A program made the translations under genes and the position numbers. A stretch of DNA of 64,000 nt, from contig NZ_VCDK01000005.1 of assembly GCF_007995215.1 (NCBI RefSeq), forward strand, positions 310,001-374,000, written 5' to 3'. How positions within the stretch are numbered: position 1 is the stretch's first letter; every line of letters starts with the position of its first letter. The notes beneath the pieces are model-generated. The model did not search any database and was not told the origin of the DNA. It was given only the letters and a program-made list of their open reading frames with translations. Below, in pieces: positions 28,375 through 37,108 of this stretch. This DNA comes from Shimia ponticola. GTDB lineage: Bacteria; Pseudomonadota; Alphaproteobacteria; Rhodobacterales; Rhodobacteraceae.

Positions 28375-29331
28375 TTAGGGCTTTGTTTTCGCAGTCACAA
28401 GATCAGCCTCATCCTGCTCGGAGAGTATGTCGTGTGCCGCCTCAACGATCACGCCCATCAGCCCACTCAGGTCCATACCAGAGGCCGGGCGCGTCACGCG
28501 AATGATCGGGACGCGGTTCGCGACGCGCGCGCAGGCGTCGAAATGGCGCGCCAACTGCCCCATCGCCGCTACGTATTCGAACCGATACGAATTGGCCCGC
28601 AGAATTGAATATGTTCGGCTTCCGGTAATCCGCTCAACATGAAAGCCGTCTGAGTCGTGCACGGCCAGTTCGACCATCAACCCAACCGGCAACGGCGCAT
28701 CAGCCAGATGCTGTTCCACCGGATAATCGAACTTCTGTTGGCTGGGCTGAATTTGCCGAAGGGACGCGGTATCAATCTGAAAATGCGCAGCGGCGGTATC
28801 CCAAAGCTTGATGGTGGCGGCGCCGGGTTGCAGCAGGCCCTGGTCATTGATCGGGCAGACATCATCCGCAAAGAGCCTGTATCCCGCCCGGGCAAAAGCC
28901 CCCGCCAGCGTCGATTTGCCGATGCCCGACCGACCCATACACAAGACCGCTTTACCGCCGATCTCGATCCCGTTGGCGTGCAGAACCAGCATCTGCCGCT
29001 GGATCATCAGCGCACCCAGACCAGAGCCCATGAGGAAGAGCATGACAGTATCCAGATCAGCACCGGGCGCCGGATCATACACGATCGCTTGTCCGCCATG
29101 CACATGGATACGCGCGACATCCGGGATCGCCATCCAAAGTGATGAGGCCTCGCCACGGAAATAGGCCTTGGGATGTTGATGGTTCACCGTGTCTTCAACA
29201 GGAACTTGTCCCCGCCGCACGGATATGACGCCAGACTCCGAACCTGTGGCAGCCGCCAGACGCGGCAAGACAATGTCGCTCTCGACACGCAGGTCGAAGA
29301 CTCGCCCCACAAATTCTGTCTCAGAGCGCAT
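28375..29331 (-). CDS. HPr-kinase-like protein of the lasso locus (318 aa)
   Basis: P-loop kinase related to the C-terminal domain of HPr kinase/phosphorylase. Walker A is GRSGIGKSTLA, preceded by the family's LHANGIEIGGKAVL region and followed by the FADDVCPI strand. No HPr gene is nearby. In the paeninodin lasso cluster a homologous kinase phosphorylates the C-terminal Ser; the precursor here ends in Ser, so a similar tailoring role is inferred. ATG 29331 with AGGGAAG is chosen; an in-frame ATG at 29361 is possible. Confidence 0.75.
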   Translation of the reverse strand: MRSETEFVGRVFDLRVESDIVLPRLAAATGSESGVISVRRGQVPVEDTVNHQHPKAYFRGEASSLWMAIPDVARIHVHGGQAIVYDPAPGADLDTVMLFLMGSGLGALMIQRQMLVLHANGIEIGGKAVLCMGRSGIGKSTLAGAFARAGYRLFADDVCPINDQGLLQPGAATIKLWDTAAAHFQIDTASLRQIQPSQQKFDYPVEQHLADAPLPVGLMVELAVHDSDGFHVERITGSRTYSILRANSYRFEYVAAMGQLARHFDACARVANRVPIIRVTRPASGMDLSGLMGVIVEAAHDILSEQDEADLVTAKTKP

Positions 29332-29379
29332 AAATGTCTTCCCTGGGCAACCCAACGTCATTGGCTCTATACAACACTC

Positions 29380-29400
29380 AAAACGGCCGCAATGCGGCCG
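29380..29400 (-). terminator. Terminator-like hairpin after tRNA-Thr
   Basis: CGGCCGC and GCGGCCG form a perfect 7-bp stem with a 3-base loop, followed on the minus strand by TTTTGAG. It lies about 65 bp past the tRNA 3' end and 50 bp before the kinase start, so it would separate tRNA transcription from the lasso operon. Confidence 0.6.
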
Positions 29401-29464
29401 GGCGCGAGACCCGGAATGCGCGGATATAGAAAATCGAAAAACCTGGAACGAGTTCCGGGATTTA

Positions 29465-29540
29465 TGGTGCCGCTGAAGGGACTCGAACCCCCGACCCCAT
29501 CATTACGAATGACGTGCTCTACCAGCTGAGCTACAGCGGC
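29465..29540 (-). tRNA. tRNA-Thr (anticodon CGT)
   Basis: A 76-nt cloverleaf folds on the minus strand. The acceptor stem is GCCGCTG/CAGCGGC, D-stem GCTC/GAGC, anticodon stem CGTCA/TGATG around loop TTCGTAA (anticodon CGT, reading ACG), T-stem region GGGGGTTCGAGTCCC, and an encoded CCA end. It sits at the boundary of the lasso locus; no duplicated tRNA 3' end was found on the other side. Confidence 0.97.
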
Positions 29541-29611
29541 CCAAACGCCTTGAACCAAGGCTAGGGTTCGAGGCATTTAGCAAAGGTTGCAGCGGGGCTA
29601 AAGCCCCAAAA

Positions 29612-31120
29612 TCAATGTCGCGTCGCGCCTTCTGGTACCGACACGTCGATTGTCTCGCCTGAGACGACCTTTGGCTCATCTTCGGCGTCTGTCGTGCTTT
29701 CCACGACTTCGGCGTCTTCGACCGTGCTGTCGTTGGAGGCTTCGATCTGACCGACGATCAGAGGCAACATCTGCACGCTTGATGCCGTTTCGACATCACC
29801 GCCGGCCGGACGTTTCCATGACAGCGAATCCACCGCACCGCAGCTGTCGCAGACGGGGTCCCATGCATTGTGGACGTGACCACAGTTATCGCAGATCCAC
29901 TGCGGATCGCGCGGCGCGTTCAGGGCCTTGGTCAACCAGCCACGTACGATCTGATCGTCTGCACCTTCGCCACGTTCGATTGCAGCCATGATGGTCAGAG
30001 CGCGCATGGACGGATCGGTGGTTGGCAGATCGCCCAGCGCCTTGCGCGCGGCGGGAAAATCCTCTGCGCTGACATAAAGCTCGGCCATGACCATCTTGGT
30101 TTCTGGGTGGCTTGTCTTGCTTTTGGTGAAGGTCTTGAACCGTTTGATCCGCGCATCTGTGCTTTCGTCCGGCGCAATCGCGGCGAAAGCGGCAGCGAGG
30201 TCTGGATGCGGTTGCTTATCCCAAGCAGCTTTCAGCACCCGCGTCGCATAGCGGGGCTTATCTTGCTCAATATGGGCCTTGGCGGCCATGACCGCCGCCG
30301 GGATCAGCTCTGGCGACAGGCGATCGGCTTCGATGGCAAGCTTCTGCGCTTCGTCGATTTTGCCTACACGGCGCAAATCGCGGGCTTGCGAAATCGCCAT
30401 GACGGCATCGCGGCGCTTGTGGACATCGCGCGGCAGCGCACCGTGTTTCAGCTTGGCTCCCAACGTCTTGCGTGCGCCGGACCAGTCCTGTTCACCGGCT
30501 TGCAGCTTGAGAAGCGCATCTTGCGTTTCGACATGCTTGGGTTTCAGGGCGAATGCCTTTTCAGCCAGCTTCAAGGCCGTATCCGTGTCACCGTCTTCCA
30601 GCTTTTGTTTCAACAGCCCGCGCACACCAACAAACCGCGTGCGGTCGTCTTTCAACAGGCGTTTGTAGACTTCCTCCGCCTTCTGGCGGTCGCCGGTCAT
30701 TTCAGCCGCCTGCGCGGTCAGCAAATTCGTCAGTTCAGGCTTGTTGAGATAGCGTTCCGCCTTGGCCGCCTTGGACATCGCGAGACGCCCCTCACCGCTG
30801 GCCAGCGCCATCATGCCTTCGCTCAGCGCGTCAAAGCCGCGGCGCTCACGGTTACGGGTGAAATATCGCGAAATGGCGGTTTCATCACCGTTGATGAAGC
30901 GCAGGGTCGCGATCAAGAACCCAATGAGCTTCAGCGCGATCAGCACCACAACGATAAAGACCAGCGCGGCGATGATGGCTTGCAGCACCGAAAGCGAAAT
31001 CTCGACGCCCTGAAATTGAACCTGGATGCCGCCCGGCATTTCAAGCAGCAGAACCGCCAGAATGGCCAACGCGCCGACCACGCCGACAAAGAGCAGGACT
31101 TTCAACAAGGAAAACAGCAT
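29612..31120 (-). CDS. HemY-like TPR membrane protein with zinc ribbon (502 aa)
   Basis: Similar to the HemY (COG3898) family found next to heme genes. Two membrane helices lie at about 5-27 and 45-75, followed by TPR-like helical repeats from about 95 to 400. A C-terminal zinc-ribbon-like motif has Cys410, Cys413, Cys424 and Cys427, and the tail is acidic. The classic role in heme biosynthesis is unproven; a scaffold role at the membrane is plausible. It starts 12 nt after the mitofilin-like gene, an operon with hemD upstream. Confidence 0.85.
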   Translation of the reverse strand: MLFSLLKVLLFVGVVGALAILAVLLLEMPGGIQVQFQGVEISLSVLQAIIAALVFIVVVLIALKLIGFLIATLRFINGDETAISRYFTRNRERRGFDALSEGMMALASGEGRLAMSKAAKAERYLNKPELTNLLTAQAAEMTGDRQKAEEVYKRLLKDDRTRFVGVRGLLKQKLEDGDTDTALKLAEKAFALKPKHVETQDALLKLQAGEQDWSGARKTLGAKLKHGALPRDVHKRRDAVMAISQARDLRRVGKIDEAQKLAIEADRLSPELIPAAVMAAKAHIEQDKPRYATRVLKAAWDKQPHPDLAAAFAAIAPDESTDARIKRFKTFTKSKTSHPETKMVMAELYVSAEDFPAARKALGDLPTTDPSMRALTIMAAIERGEGADDQIVRGWLTKALNAPRDPQWICDNCGHVHNAWDPVCDSCGAVDSLSWKRPAGGDVETASSVQMLPLIVGQIEASNDSTVEDAEVVESTTDAEDEPKVVSGETIDVSVPEGATRH

Positions 31121-31131
31121 GGGTACGTCCT

Positions 31132-32445
31132 TCAGTTTGTCGTAACAGATTGGGTCAGGGCGTCAGCCGCTGCAAATGCGTCAACGCGCAGCTGCGCCGC
31201 TTCGATCCAAGGTGCAAGGATTGTAGCGCCAACCTCTGGCAGGGCTTCCGCCTGGGTCAAAGCATCGCCTAACCGACCCTCGGTCGTCGCGGCCTCGATC
31301 CGTGAAAGAATGGCGTTGGGGCTATCACCCTCTTGGGGCTCAAGCGATCTGACACCAAATTGGGTCTGGAAGAAGTTCGACAATGTATTTTCACCACCAT
31401 CATCCGCACGGCGCATGGCCGTCAGAGCCTCGCGCGCCAAGGGCGGGAAATCCGCCTGAAGCGCGGCCAGCGTCGGGACGCCATCGGCTGCGCCAGCGGT
31501 CAAACCCTCAGGAACCTCAACCCCGGCGAGGTCGCTGAACTCGTCCAAGGTGTCTGCATAGGGTGCGCCACTATCAAGAGCCGCCAACACGCGCGACAGC
31601 GCCGCGCGCCGTGCTGCCGCTTGGGCGGCCTCCAGTGCATTCTGCTCAAGCAGGTTTGCTTCGTTGCGTGCGGCATCAATCTGGGACTGAGCTGCCGCAG
31701 ACGCTTCTGCAATCTCGGCCCGCAGTTTCTCAAGCTCTGCCTCGACAGCGGCGGAGTTATCAAGCGTGGAAAGATCAACAATGGGACGCTCTTCGAGCGC
31801 ACTCACACGATCGGTCAGCGCAGCGAACTCAGAGGATACTTTGTCATCCAATGCGGCGATCTGATCCTGTAGCGGGGCAAGCGCGTCCGACATGTCCGAA
31901 GACTCCAGATCGGCGACCCTTGCTGTCAGGTTATCGGTCTCGGCCGACAACGCCTCATCGGCAGCGCTCAGAGCATCTGTCACTGCCGGATCAGGCGTGA
32001 CTGGCCAACCGTTGGGAACCGCTTGCGCAACGATAAAGCCCAACACGGCGGCGGCAGCGCCGCCCAACAGAACGGAAAGGCCAGAGCGTTTGACAACGAC
32101 AGGTTCGGTGGCAACAGGCGGCGGGGCTGACGGTTCGGGCTCGATCCGCTCGACCTCTACCGGCTCGGCACTGTCATCTGCATCACCAGTGGCTTCTTCG
32201 CTGTCGTCGGACGCGACTGCAGTGTCCTTGTCGGCATCGGAAACAGTTTCGTCACCGTCTGGGGTAGCGCCAGTGGTCTCGCCAGTGGTCTCTTCGATGA
32301 TTTCAGCGTCTTCGACGGCAGCGACCTTTTTGGCATCAGTCGCCGTTGTGTCGTCCTGCGAGGTTTCAACGGCCTCGTCCACCTTCGGCGTCTCTGCCGG
32401 TTCGGCTGTCTCGTTCTTGGATTTTGATCCGCGTTTCGAAGCCAC
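31132..32445 (-). CDS. Mitofilin-like membrane protein (437 aa)
   Basis: COG4223-type protein. An acidic, Ala/Asp/Glu-rich cytoplasmic N-terminus of about 120 residues precedes one transmembrane helix (LLGGAAAAVLGFIVAQAV), a long coiled coil (about 170-290) and an alpha-helical C-terminal domain. Alphaproteobacterial relatives are related to mitochondrial Mic60 and shape membranes. The start is unsure: GTG 32445 with GGGGA upstream is listed, and ATG 32469 is the alternative. It lies between hemD and the HemY-like gene. Confidence 0.8.
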   Translation of the reverse strand: MASKRGSKSKNETAEPAETPKVDEAVETSQDDTTATDAKKVAAVEDAEIIEETTGETTGATPDGDETVSDADKDTAVASDDSEEATGDADDSAEPVEVERIEPEPSAPPPVATEPVVVKRSGLSVLLGGAAAAVLGFIVAQAVPNGWPVTPDPAVTDALSAADEALSAETDNLTARVADLESSDMSDALAPLQDQIAALDDKVSSEFAALTDRVSALEERPIVDLSTLDNSAAVEAELEKLRAEIAEASAAAQSQIDAARNEANLLEQNALEAAQAAARRAALSRVLAALDSGAPYADTLDEFSDLAGVEVPEGLTAGAADGVPTLAALQADFPPLAREALTAMRRADDGGENTLSNFFQTQFGVRSLEPQEGDSPNAILSRIEAATTEGRLGDALTQAEALPEVGATILAPWIEAAQLRVDAFAAADALTQSVTTN

Positions 32446-32511
32446 TAACAATCCCCACTTCCAAGACATTGGTTGAAACCAGTGTCAGCTTAACTTTGCA
32501 CGACGGCAGCC

Positions 32512-33225
32512 TCAACCCGCGCTGTGGTGCCGAGCCACCTCTTGTACACAGCGCAGCATAGCCTGCGCATCCGGCGTGTCTGCAACCCGGATTGCCGCAT
32601 GTGCGAGATCCCGGCATTGCCGCGCCACCGCGTCGCTCATGGCAACAATGTAGAGCGGTGCGGAAAACGGTGCAGACTGCGCAAGGATATCAGCGGTTCT
32701 GGGCGAAAACAGGGGAAGGATCACAGGCGTCTCCCCTGACAAAACCTGCCTGGCCTCAGGCGTCAGATCACATTCAAGCTGCTGGTAAACAACGACTTCT
32801 TCGGTTTCTATGCCGCCGTCTGTCAACTGTTGCGCCACGTCGCCGCGCGTATGCTCACCGCGCAGGTGTAAGAGAGGACCAGCGGGACGTGTTTTCAGCA
32901 AAACGTCCATCAAACCAGCCGCGTCGCCGGGACCGATCACGACATCAAACCCGGCGTCAGACGCCATCTGCCCGGTTTTTGCACCGACAGCATAAACAGG
33001 ATGCCTGCGGTTCCGAGACAGAGCCTTCAGTACCGGCAGCGATGCACCGGACGTGAGAATCACCCCCGCGTATTTGTCAATTTTGATTGACACTTCCGGA
33101 TATGCATATCGCATCAATGGGCTGACAAGAGTGGTAAGGCCTGTCTGTGCCCGAACATCTTCCGCGAACCGGTGGGCTTCCGGTTCTGGGCGAGTGATCA
33201 GGCAAATGGGGGCGGCTTGTGTCAT
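32512..33225 (-). CDS. hemD: Uroporphyrinogen-III synthase (237 aa)
   Basis: Cyclises hydroxymethylbilane to uroporphyrinogen III in heme and cobalamin biosynthesis. The HemD family has weak conservation, but the N-terminal LITRPEPEAHRFAEDV, GVILTSGASLPVLKAL and YAVGAKTG segments and the length fit. It diverges from tsaD, with about 70 bp between. Downstream are the mitofilin-like and HemY-like genes, the usual alphaproteobacterial grouping, which strengthens the call. No strong ribosome site precedes its ATG. Confidence 0.88.
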   Translation of the reverse strand: MTQAAPICLITRPEPEAHRFAEDVRAQTGLTTLVSPLMRYAYPEVSIKIDKYAGVILTSGASLPVLKALSRNRRHPVYAVGAKTGQMASDAGFDVVIGPGDAAGLMDVLLKTRPAGPLLHLRGEHTRGDVAQQLTDGGIETEEVVVYQQLECDLTPEARQVLSGETPVILPLFSPRTADILAQSAPFSAPLYIVAMSDAVARQCRDLAHAAIRVADTPDAQAMLRCVQEVARHHSAG

Positions 33226-33294
33226 GCTGGTCCGCGATGGTAGGCCGATGCCTGTTGATCCGCAAACCCCGATGATCTCTGAAGTGATCGCTGC

Positions 33295-34380
33295 ATGACC
33301 TTGCCCCGCTACATCCTTGGCCTTGAAAGCAGCTGTGACGATACGGCCGCCTCAGTCGTGGATATGGATGGTCCCACGGTTCTGTCGAATGTCGTGTGGG
33401 GTCAGAACGATCTGCACAGGGCATTTGGCGGCGTCGTGCCTGAAATTGCGGCGCGCGCACATGCCGAAAAAATGGATGGTGCCGTCGAGTTGGCATTGGA
33501 GAAGGCTGGGATGACTTTGGCAGATGTCGATGGCATTGCTGTCACCGCAGGACCGGGTTTGATCGGTGGGGTTCTATCGGGGGTCATGTGTGCCAAAGGT
33601 CTGGCCGCCACGACGGGACTGCCCTTTGTCGGGGTCAATCACCTTGCTGGCCATGCTCTGACACCAGCTTTGACCGATGGTCTGGCATTCCCTTACCTGA
33701 TGCTTCTGGTGTCCGGCGGACACTGTCAGTTTCTGATCGTCAAAGGGCCTGAGGAGTTTACGCGACTGGGCGGTACGATTGACGATGCGCCGGGAGAAGC
33801 CTTTGACAAGACGGCGCGCATTCTCGGGTTGCCACAACCGGGTGGCCCCTCGGTCGAGAAGGCTGCACAAGATGGTGACGCGACGAGGTTCACGCTGCCC
33901 CGCCCGCTATTGGACCGAGACGACTGCAACATGAGCTTTTCCGGCCTGAAAACTGCGATCCTGCGCACACGAGACAGCCTGATGACAGATAATACCCTGC
34001 GCCGTCAGGATCGCGATGATCTTTGCGCTGGGTTTCAAGCCGCGGTCGTTGATGTGCTGACAGCGAAAACGCGTCGCGCGCTGAGCATCTACATGGAACT
34101 GGAGCCGCAAACGCCGGCCATAGCTGTGGCTGGCGGGGTGGCGGCCAACGAAGCCATCCGATCCGCGCTTCAGGACGTTGCAACGCAGGCAGGCGCAGAG
34201 TTTTCAGCGCCGCCGCTGGCCTTGTGTACGGACAACGCCGCGATGATTGCCTATGCCGGTGGCCTGCGTTTGCGATCAGGTGCGCGCGACGGCATGGACC
34301 TGTCGGCGCGTCCCCGTTGGCCGTTGGATCAGTCAAAACCGTCCATGCTTGGATCGGGCAAAAAAGGAGCCAAGGCGTGA
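33295..34380 (+). CDS. tsaD: tRNA threonylcarbamoyladenosine synthase subunit TsaD (361 aa)
   Basis: Kae1/TsaD ATPase that transfers threonylcarbamoyl to A37 of ANN-decoding tRNAs with TsaB, TsaC and TsaE. Visible are [10 protein letters not shown] at the N-terminus, HAEKMDG, the metal-binding HLAGHAL motif, VSGGHCQF, and [10 protein letters not shown] with [12 protein letters not shown] near the C-terminus. Its partner gene tsaE lies at 45972. The stop codon overlaps the gpsA GTG start by 4 nt. Confidence 0.97.
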   Translation: MTLPRYILGLESSCDDTAASVVDMDGPTVLSNVVWGQNDLHRAFGGVVPEIAARAHAEKMDGAVELALEKAGMTLADVDGIAVTAGPGLIGGVLSGVMCAKGLAATTGLPFVGVNHLAGHALTPALTDGLAFPYLMLLVSGGHCQFLIVKGPEEFTRLGGTIDDAPGEAFDKTARILGLPQPGGPSVEKAAQDGDATRFTLPRPLLDRDDCNMSFSGLKTAILRTRDSLMTDNTLRRQDRDDLCAGFQAAVVDVLTAKTRRALSIYMELEPQTPAIAVAGGVAANEAIRSALQDVATQAGAEFSAPPLALCTDNAAMIAYAGGLRLRSGARDGMDLSARPRWPLDQSKPSMLGSGKKGAKA

Positions 34381-35312
34381 CCATCGGCATAATCGGCGCC
34401 GGGGCCTTTGGATCCGCGCTTGCGATCACGCTGGCTTCGGTGACCGATGTGGTGCTCTGGGGGCGTGCGTTGAATACCGACGCAAAGGCAAGTCCACGCT
34501 TGCCAAACCACCCCCTGCCCGATCGCGTGCGCATCTCTCTGGAGCTGTCCGACTGCGCTCAGGCTGACCTCTGCCTGATCGCAACCCCCATGGCCGGGCT
34601 GTCCGAAGTTTCAGAACGCCTGGACGAAGTGGATTGTCCGCCGTTGATCCTGTGCTGCAAAGGCATTTCAGGATCGGGCTTCATGGGCCCTGCCTCGTTC
34701 CTTGCTGAGCGCTTGCCCAAAGCGGATATCGGCGTTCTGACGGGTCCGAGCTTTGCTGTGGATATCGCTTCAGGTTTGCCAACGGCCCTAACGCTGGCGG
34801 GCCCAACCGATATTCTTGAACCTGCACAGGCCGCCCTCACGACGCCAACACTTCGGGTCTATACCACCGCTGATGTGGTCGGCGCCGAATTGGGCGGCGC
34901 AATGAAGAACGTGATCGCCATCGCCGCTGGTATCGCCATGGGCGCTGGGCTTGGGGAATCTGCGCGCGCGGCATTGATCACCCGAGGTTTTGCCGAACTT
35001 GAACGCTTCGCCCTGTCGCGGGGCGCGCAATCGCGGACCTTGCATGGGCTGTCGGGTCTCGGTGATCTGCTTTTGACAGCGACGAGCGAAAAGAGCCGTA
35101 ACTATGCCTACGGTCTGGCCCTTGGGGCCGGAACAGAGCCTGAAAAGGCCACCGTCGAAGGCCGTCAAACGGCGCTCAATCTGGCCGAACACGCGCGGAT
35201 TTCGGGGATCGACCTGCCCCTGACCACAACCGTGGCAGCCTTGATCAACGGAACGATTGACGTGACAACCGCGATCAGGACACTGATGTCGCGACCACCA
35301 AAGGAAGAATGA
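34377..35312 (+). CDS. gpsA: Glycerol-3-phosphate dehydrogenase, NAD(P)+ (311 aa)
   Basis: Reduces dihydroxyacetone phosphate to sn-glycerol 3-phosphate for phospholipid synthesis. The Rossmann motif [13 protein letters not shown] and the catalytic-region [14 protein letters not shown] and [11 protein letters not shown] segments are present. The start is a GTG at 34377 with AGGAG nine bases upstream; the ORF continues further upstream but there it runs inside tsaD. It overlaps tsaD and the YciI gene by 4 nt each (GTGA and ATGA), indicating translational coupling. Confidence 0.96.
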   Translation: MTIGIIGAGAFGSALAITLASVTDVVLWGRALNTDAKASPRLPNHPLPDRVRISLELSDCAQADLCLIATPMAGLSEVSERLDEVDCPPLILCCKGISGSGFMGPASFLAERLPKADIGVLTGPSFAVDIASGLPTALTLAGPTDILEPAQAALTTPTLRVYTTADVVGAELGGAMKNVIAIAAGIAMGAGLGESARAALITRGFAELERFALSRGAQSRTLHGLSGLGDLLLTATSEKSRNYAYGLALGAGTEPEKATVEGRQTALNLAEHARISGIDLPLTTTVAALINGTIDVTTAIRTLMSRPPKEE

Positions 35313-35584
35313 TGCTGATTGCCCTGATGGCCCATGACAAACCCGGCGCGCTTGAGGTGCGGATGGACAACCGCGCGGCGCACCTCGCCTATATCGAAGA
35401 GACTGGCATTGTTCAGCAGGCAGGCCCGCTTCTGGATGGCGAAGGTCAGATGTGCGGCTCGCTCATCATCCTTGACGCCAAGGACATCGCCGCCGCCGAA
35501 GACTGGGCCGCAAACGACCCCTATGCCCGCGCTGGCCTGTTTGACCGCGTCACGATCATCGAGTGGAAACGGGTGATCGGCTGA
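35309..35584 (+). CDS. YciI family protein (91 aa)
   Basis: Ferredoxin-like-fold YciI protein: [27 protein letters not shown] with the conserved His, GSLIILDAKD and NDPYARAGLF are family segments. Biochemical function is not established for most members. It begins in an ATGA overlap with gpsA and ends in a TGATG overlap with the EVE-domain gene, so it is part of a tightly coupled tsaD-gpsA-YciI-EVE group. Confidence 0.88.
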   Translation: MMLIALMAHDKPGALEVRMDNRAAHLAYIEETGIVQQAGPLLDGEGQMCGSLIILDAKDIAAAEDWAANDPYARAGLFDRVTIIEWKRVIG

Positions 35585-35997
35585 TGGCCTATTGGCTATT
35601 CAAATCCGAACCATCCACCTGGTCATGGGACCAGCAGGTTGCCAAGGGTGACTCTGGCGAAGAGTGGGACGGCGTGCGCAATTATCAGGCGCGCAACTTC
35701 ATGCGCCAGATGGCCGTGGGCGATCAGGGTTTCTTCTACCATTCGCAAAAGGAAAAGGCCGTCGTCGGCATCGTCGAAGTCATCGCCGAAAGCCACCCGG
35801 ACAGCACCACCGATGATGACCGTTGGGAGTGCGTGGACATCAAGGCCGTGCGCGCTCTTAAGTCCCCGGTCACGCTTGATCAGATCAAGACTGACCCCCG
35901 GCTGGAAGAAATGGTCCTCGTGAAAAACTCGCGCCTGTCTGTTCAGCCAGTCACAGACCAAGAATGGGACGTGGTCCTCGGCCTATCGGACTCTTGA
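35584..35997 (+). CDS. EVE domain protein (137 aa)
   Basis: EVE/PUA-like single-domain protein of the thymocyte nuclear protein 1 (Thyn1) type, starting MAYWLFKSEPSTWSWD and containing GVRNYQARNFMRQM. EVE domains are known or predicted to bind modified bases in nucleic acid. The start at 35584 shares one base with the upstream stop (TGATG). The conserved position after tsaD-gpsA-yciI suggests housekeeping rather than defence. Confidence 0.92.
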   Translation: MAYWLFKSEPSTWSWDQQVAKGDSGEEWDGVRNYQARNFMRQMAVGDQGFFYHSQKEKAVVGIVEVIAESHPDSTTDDDRWECVDIKAVRALKSPVTLDQIKTDPRLEEMVLVKNSRLSVQPVTDQEWDVVLGLSDS

Positions 35998-36054
35998 TTT
36001 ACGTCCGAAACCCCCTGATCGTTGTGTCATAAGACATAATAAAGGGAGGGACCC

Positions 36055-36447
36055 ATGGAATTGGTCAATATCATCGCAGCAGCCGTTGCCAGCTTTGCCT
36101 TCGGAGCGGTCTGGTACAGCGTGCTGGGCAACAAGTGGATGGAAGTGTCAGGCGTCGAGGTGGTCGACGGCAAACCCGCCAATCAGTCTGATCCGATGCC
36201 CTACGTCATGGGTCTTGTTGTGTCGGTCTTTATGGCGGGCATGATGCGTCACATCTTTGCCGGAGCGGGTGTTGAAGGCGTCGGACGCGGCGCGCTTTAT
36301 GGCGCGGGTCTGGGTCTGTTCATCGCAAGCCCTTGGCTCATCACCTGCTATGGCTTTGCCGGACGCCCCCGTGCGTTGACCCTGATTGACTGCGGCTATG
36401 CCGTCTTTGGTTCGGCGGTGGCGGGGATCGTGCTGACCCTGTTCTGA
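36055..36447 (+). CDS. DUF1761 family membrane protein (130 aa)
   Basis: Small inner-membrane protein with about four hydrophobic helices, beginning MELVNIIAAAVASFAFGAVWYSVLG, the DUF1761 pattern with a conserved WYS motif. Function is unknown. A strong GGGAGGG ribosome site precedes the ATG. It is followed by a 227-bp convergent intergenic region containing several inverted repeats and no gene. Confidence 0.83.
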   Translation: MELVNIIAAAVASFAFGAVWYSVLGNKWMEVSGVEVVDGKPANQSDPMPYVMGLVVSVFMAGMMRHIFAGAGVEGVGRGALYGAGLGLFIASPWLITCYGFAGRPRALTLIDCGYAVFGSAVAGIVLTLF

Positions 36448-36460
36448 TTTCGGAATCAAA

Positions 36461-36494
36461 CGCGCCAAGGCTTGGGCAGATCTACCTTGGCGCG
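36461..36494 (+). terminator. Inverted repeat downstream of the DUF1761 gene
   Basis: CGCGCCAAGG and CCTTGGCGCG form a perfect 10-bp stem with a 14-base loop just after the stop codon of the DUF1761 gene. No T-run follows, so the terminator call is tentative. Confidence 0.5.
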
Positions 36495-36592
36495 CTGCAC
36501 CCATCACACGGCCCCATGGGACCTCTCACCCGAAAGGGTGTAGGCCATGCGCCGCAACGACGCCAAACGATAAGTGTTTAGGATTTAACAAG

Positions 36593-36627
36593 AATGTCCG
36601 ACGCATCGGACAGATACGTCGGACATT
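36593..36627. repeat. Inverted repeat with three TCGGAC hexamers
   Basis: AATGTCCGACG and CGTCGGACATT form an 11-bp perfect stem; the 13-base loop contains another TCGGAC that could pair with the left arm instead. It lies between two convergent genes, so it may be a bidirectional end structure or a protein-binding site. Confidence 0.6.
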
Positions 36628-36674
36628 GAAAGGCGCGGACCATTGATCCGCCCCAAAGATCAAACCAATCAGGC

Positions 36675-37016
36675 TTAGCCGTAAACCGACTCTTTGCCGA
36701 AGTGCTTGGTCAGCATGTAGTAGACCACAGCGCGGTATTTGTTGCGCTCGGATTTGCCGTAGGTTTCGATCACAGCGTTGATCGCATCCATCAGCTCTGG
36801 TCCGTCGGACAGGCCCAGTTTCTTGATAAGAAAGTTGTTCTTCACGGTCTCAAGCTCAGCTGGCTGAGAACCGGCGACGGTCGAGGCGTCGGCATTGTAG
36901 ATCGCAGGGCCGCAGCCGATGGTAACCTTGGTCAAAAGGTCCATATCGGGGGTCATCCCGCATTTGTTCTTCAGATCGTCGGCATATTGAGCAATCAGCT
37001 CGTCCCGTTTCCCCAT
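36675..37016 (-). CDS. DUF2853 family protein (113 aa)
   Basis: Soluble helical protein of the DUF2853 family: GKRDELIAQYADDLKNKCG at the start, ELETVKNNFLIKKLGL in the middle and YYMLTKHFGKE at the end. A structure is known for a member of this family but no function. ATG 37016 sits five bases after AGGAGG, which favours it over the GTG at 37022. It is monocistronic by appearance. Confidence 0.85.
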   Translation of the reverse strand: MGKRDELIAQYADDLKNKCGMTPDMDLLTKVTIGCGPAIYNADASTVAGSQPAELETVKNNFLIKKLGLSDGPELMDAINAVIETYGKSERNKYRAVVYYMLTKHFGKESVYG

Positions 37017-37108
37017 GTCCACCTCCTGTTGGTGTTTTGTTCATTGGTTACGCGACATGAGGTTAAACACACGAAATCTCGCAGACAAAGGGGAAAAGCA
37101 GCCCATTC

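Noticed and set aside
22961-29540. Integration of the lasso locus at tRNA-Thr
   Set aside because: The tRNA lies at the edge of the block, but I found no repeat of its 3' end at the other side and no integrase or transposase.
29870-31459. Long plus-strand open frame of 529 codons opposite the HemY-like gene
   Set aside because: It is antisense to a well-supported gene, and its translation shows no recognisable family.
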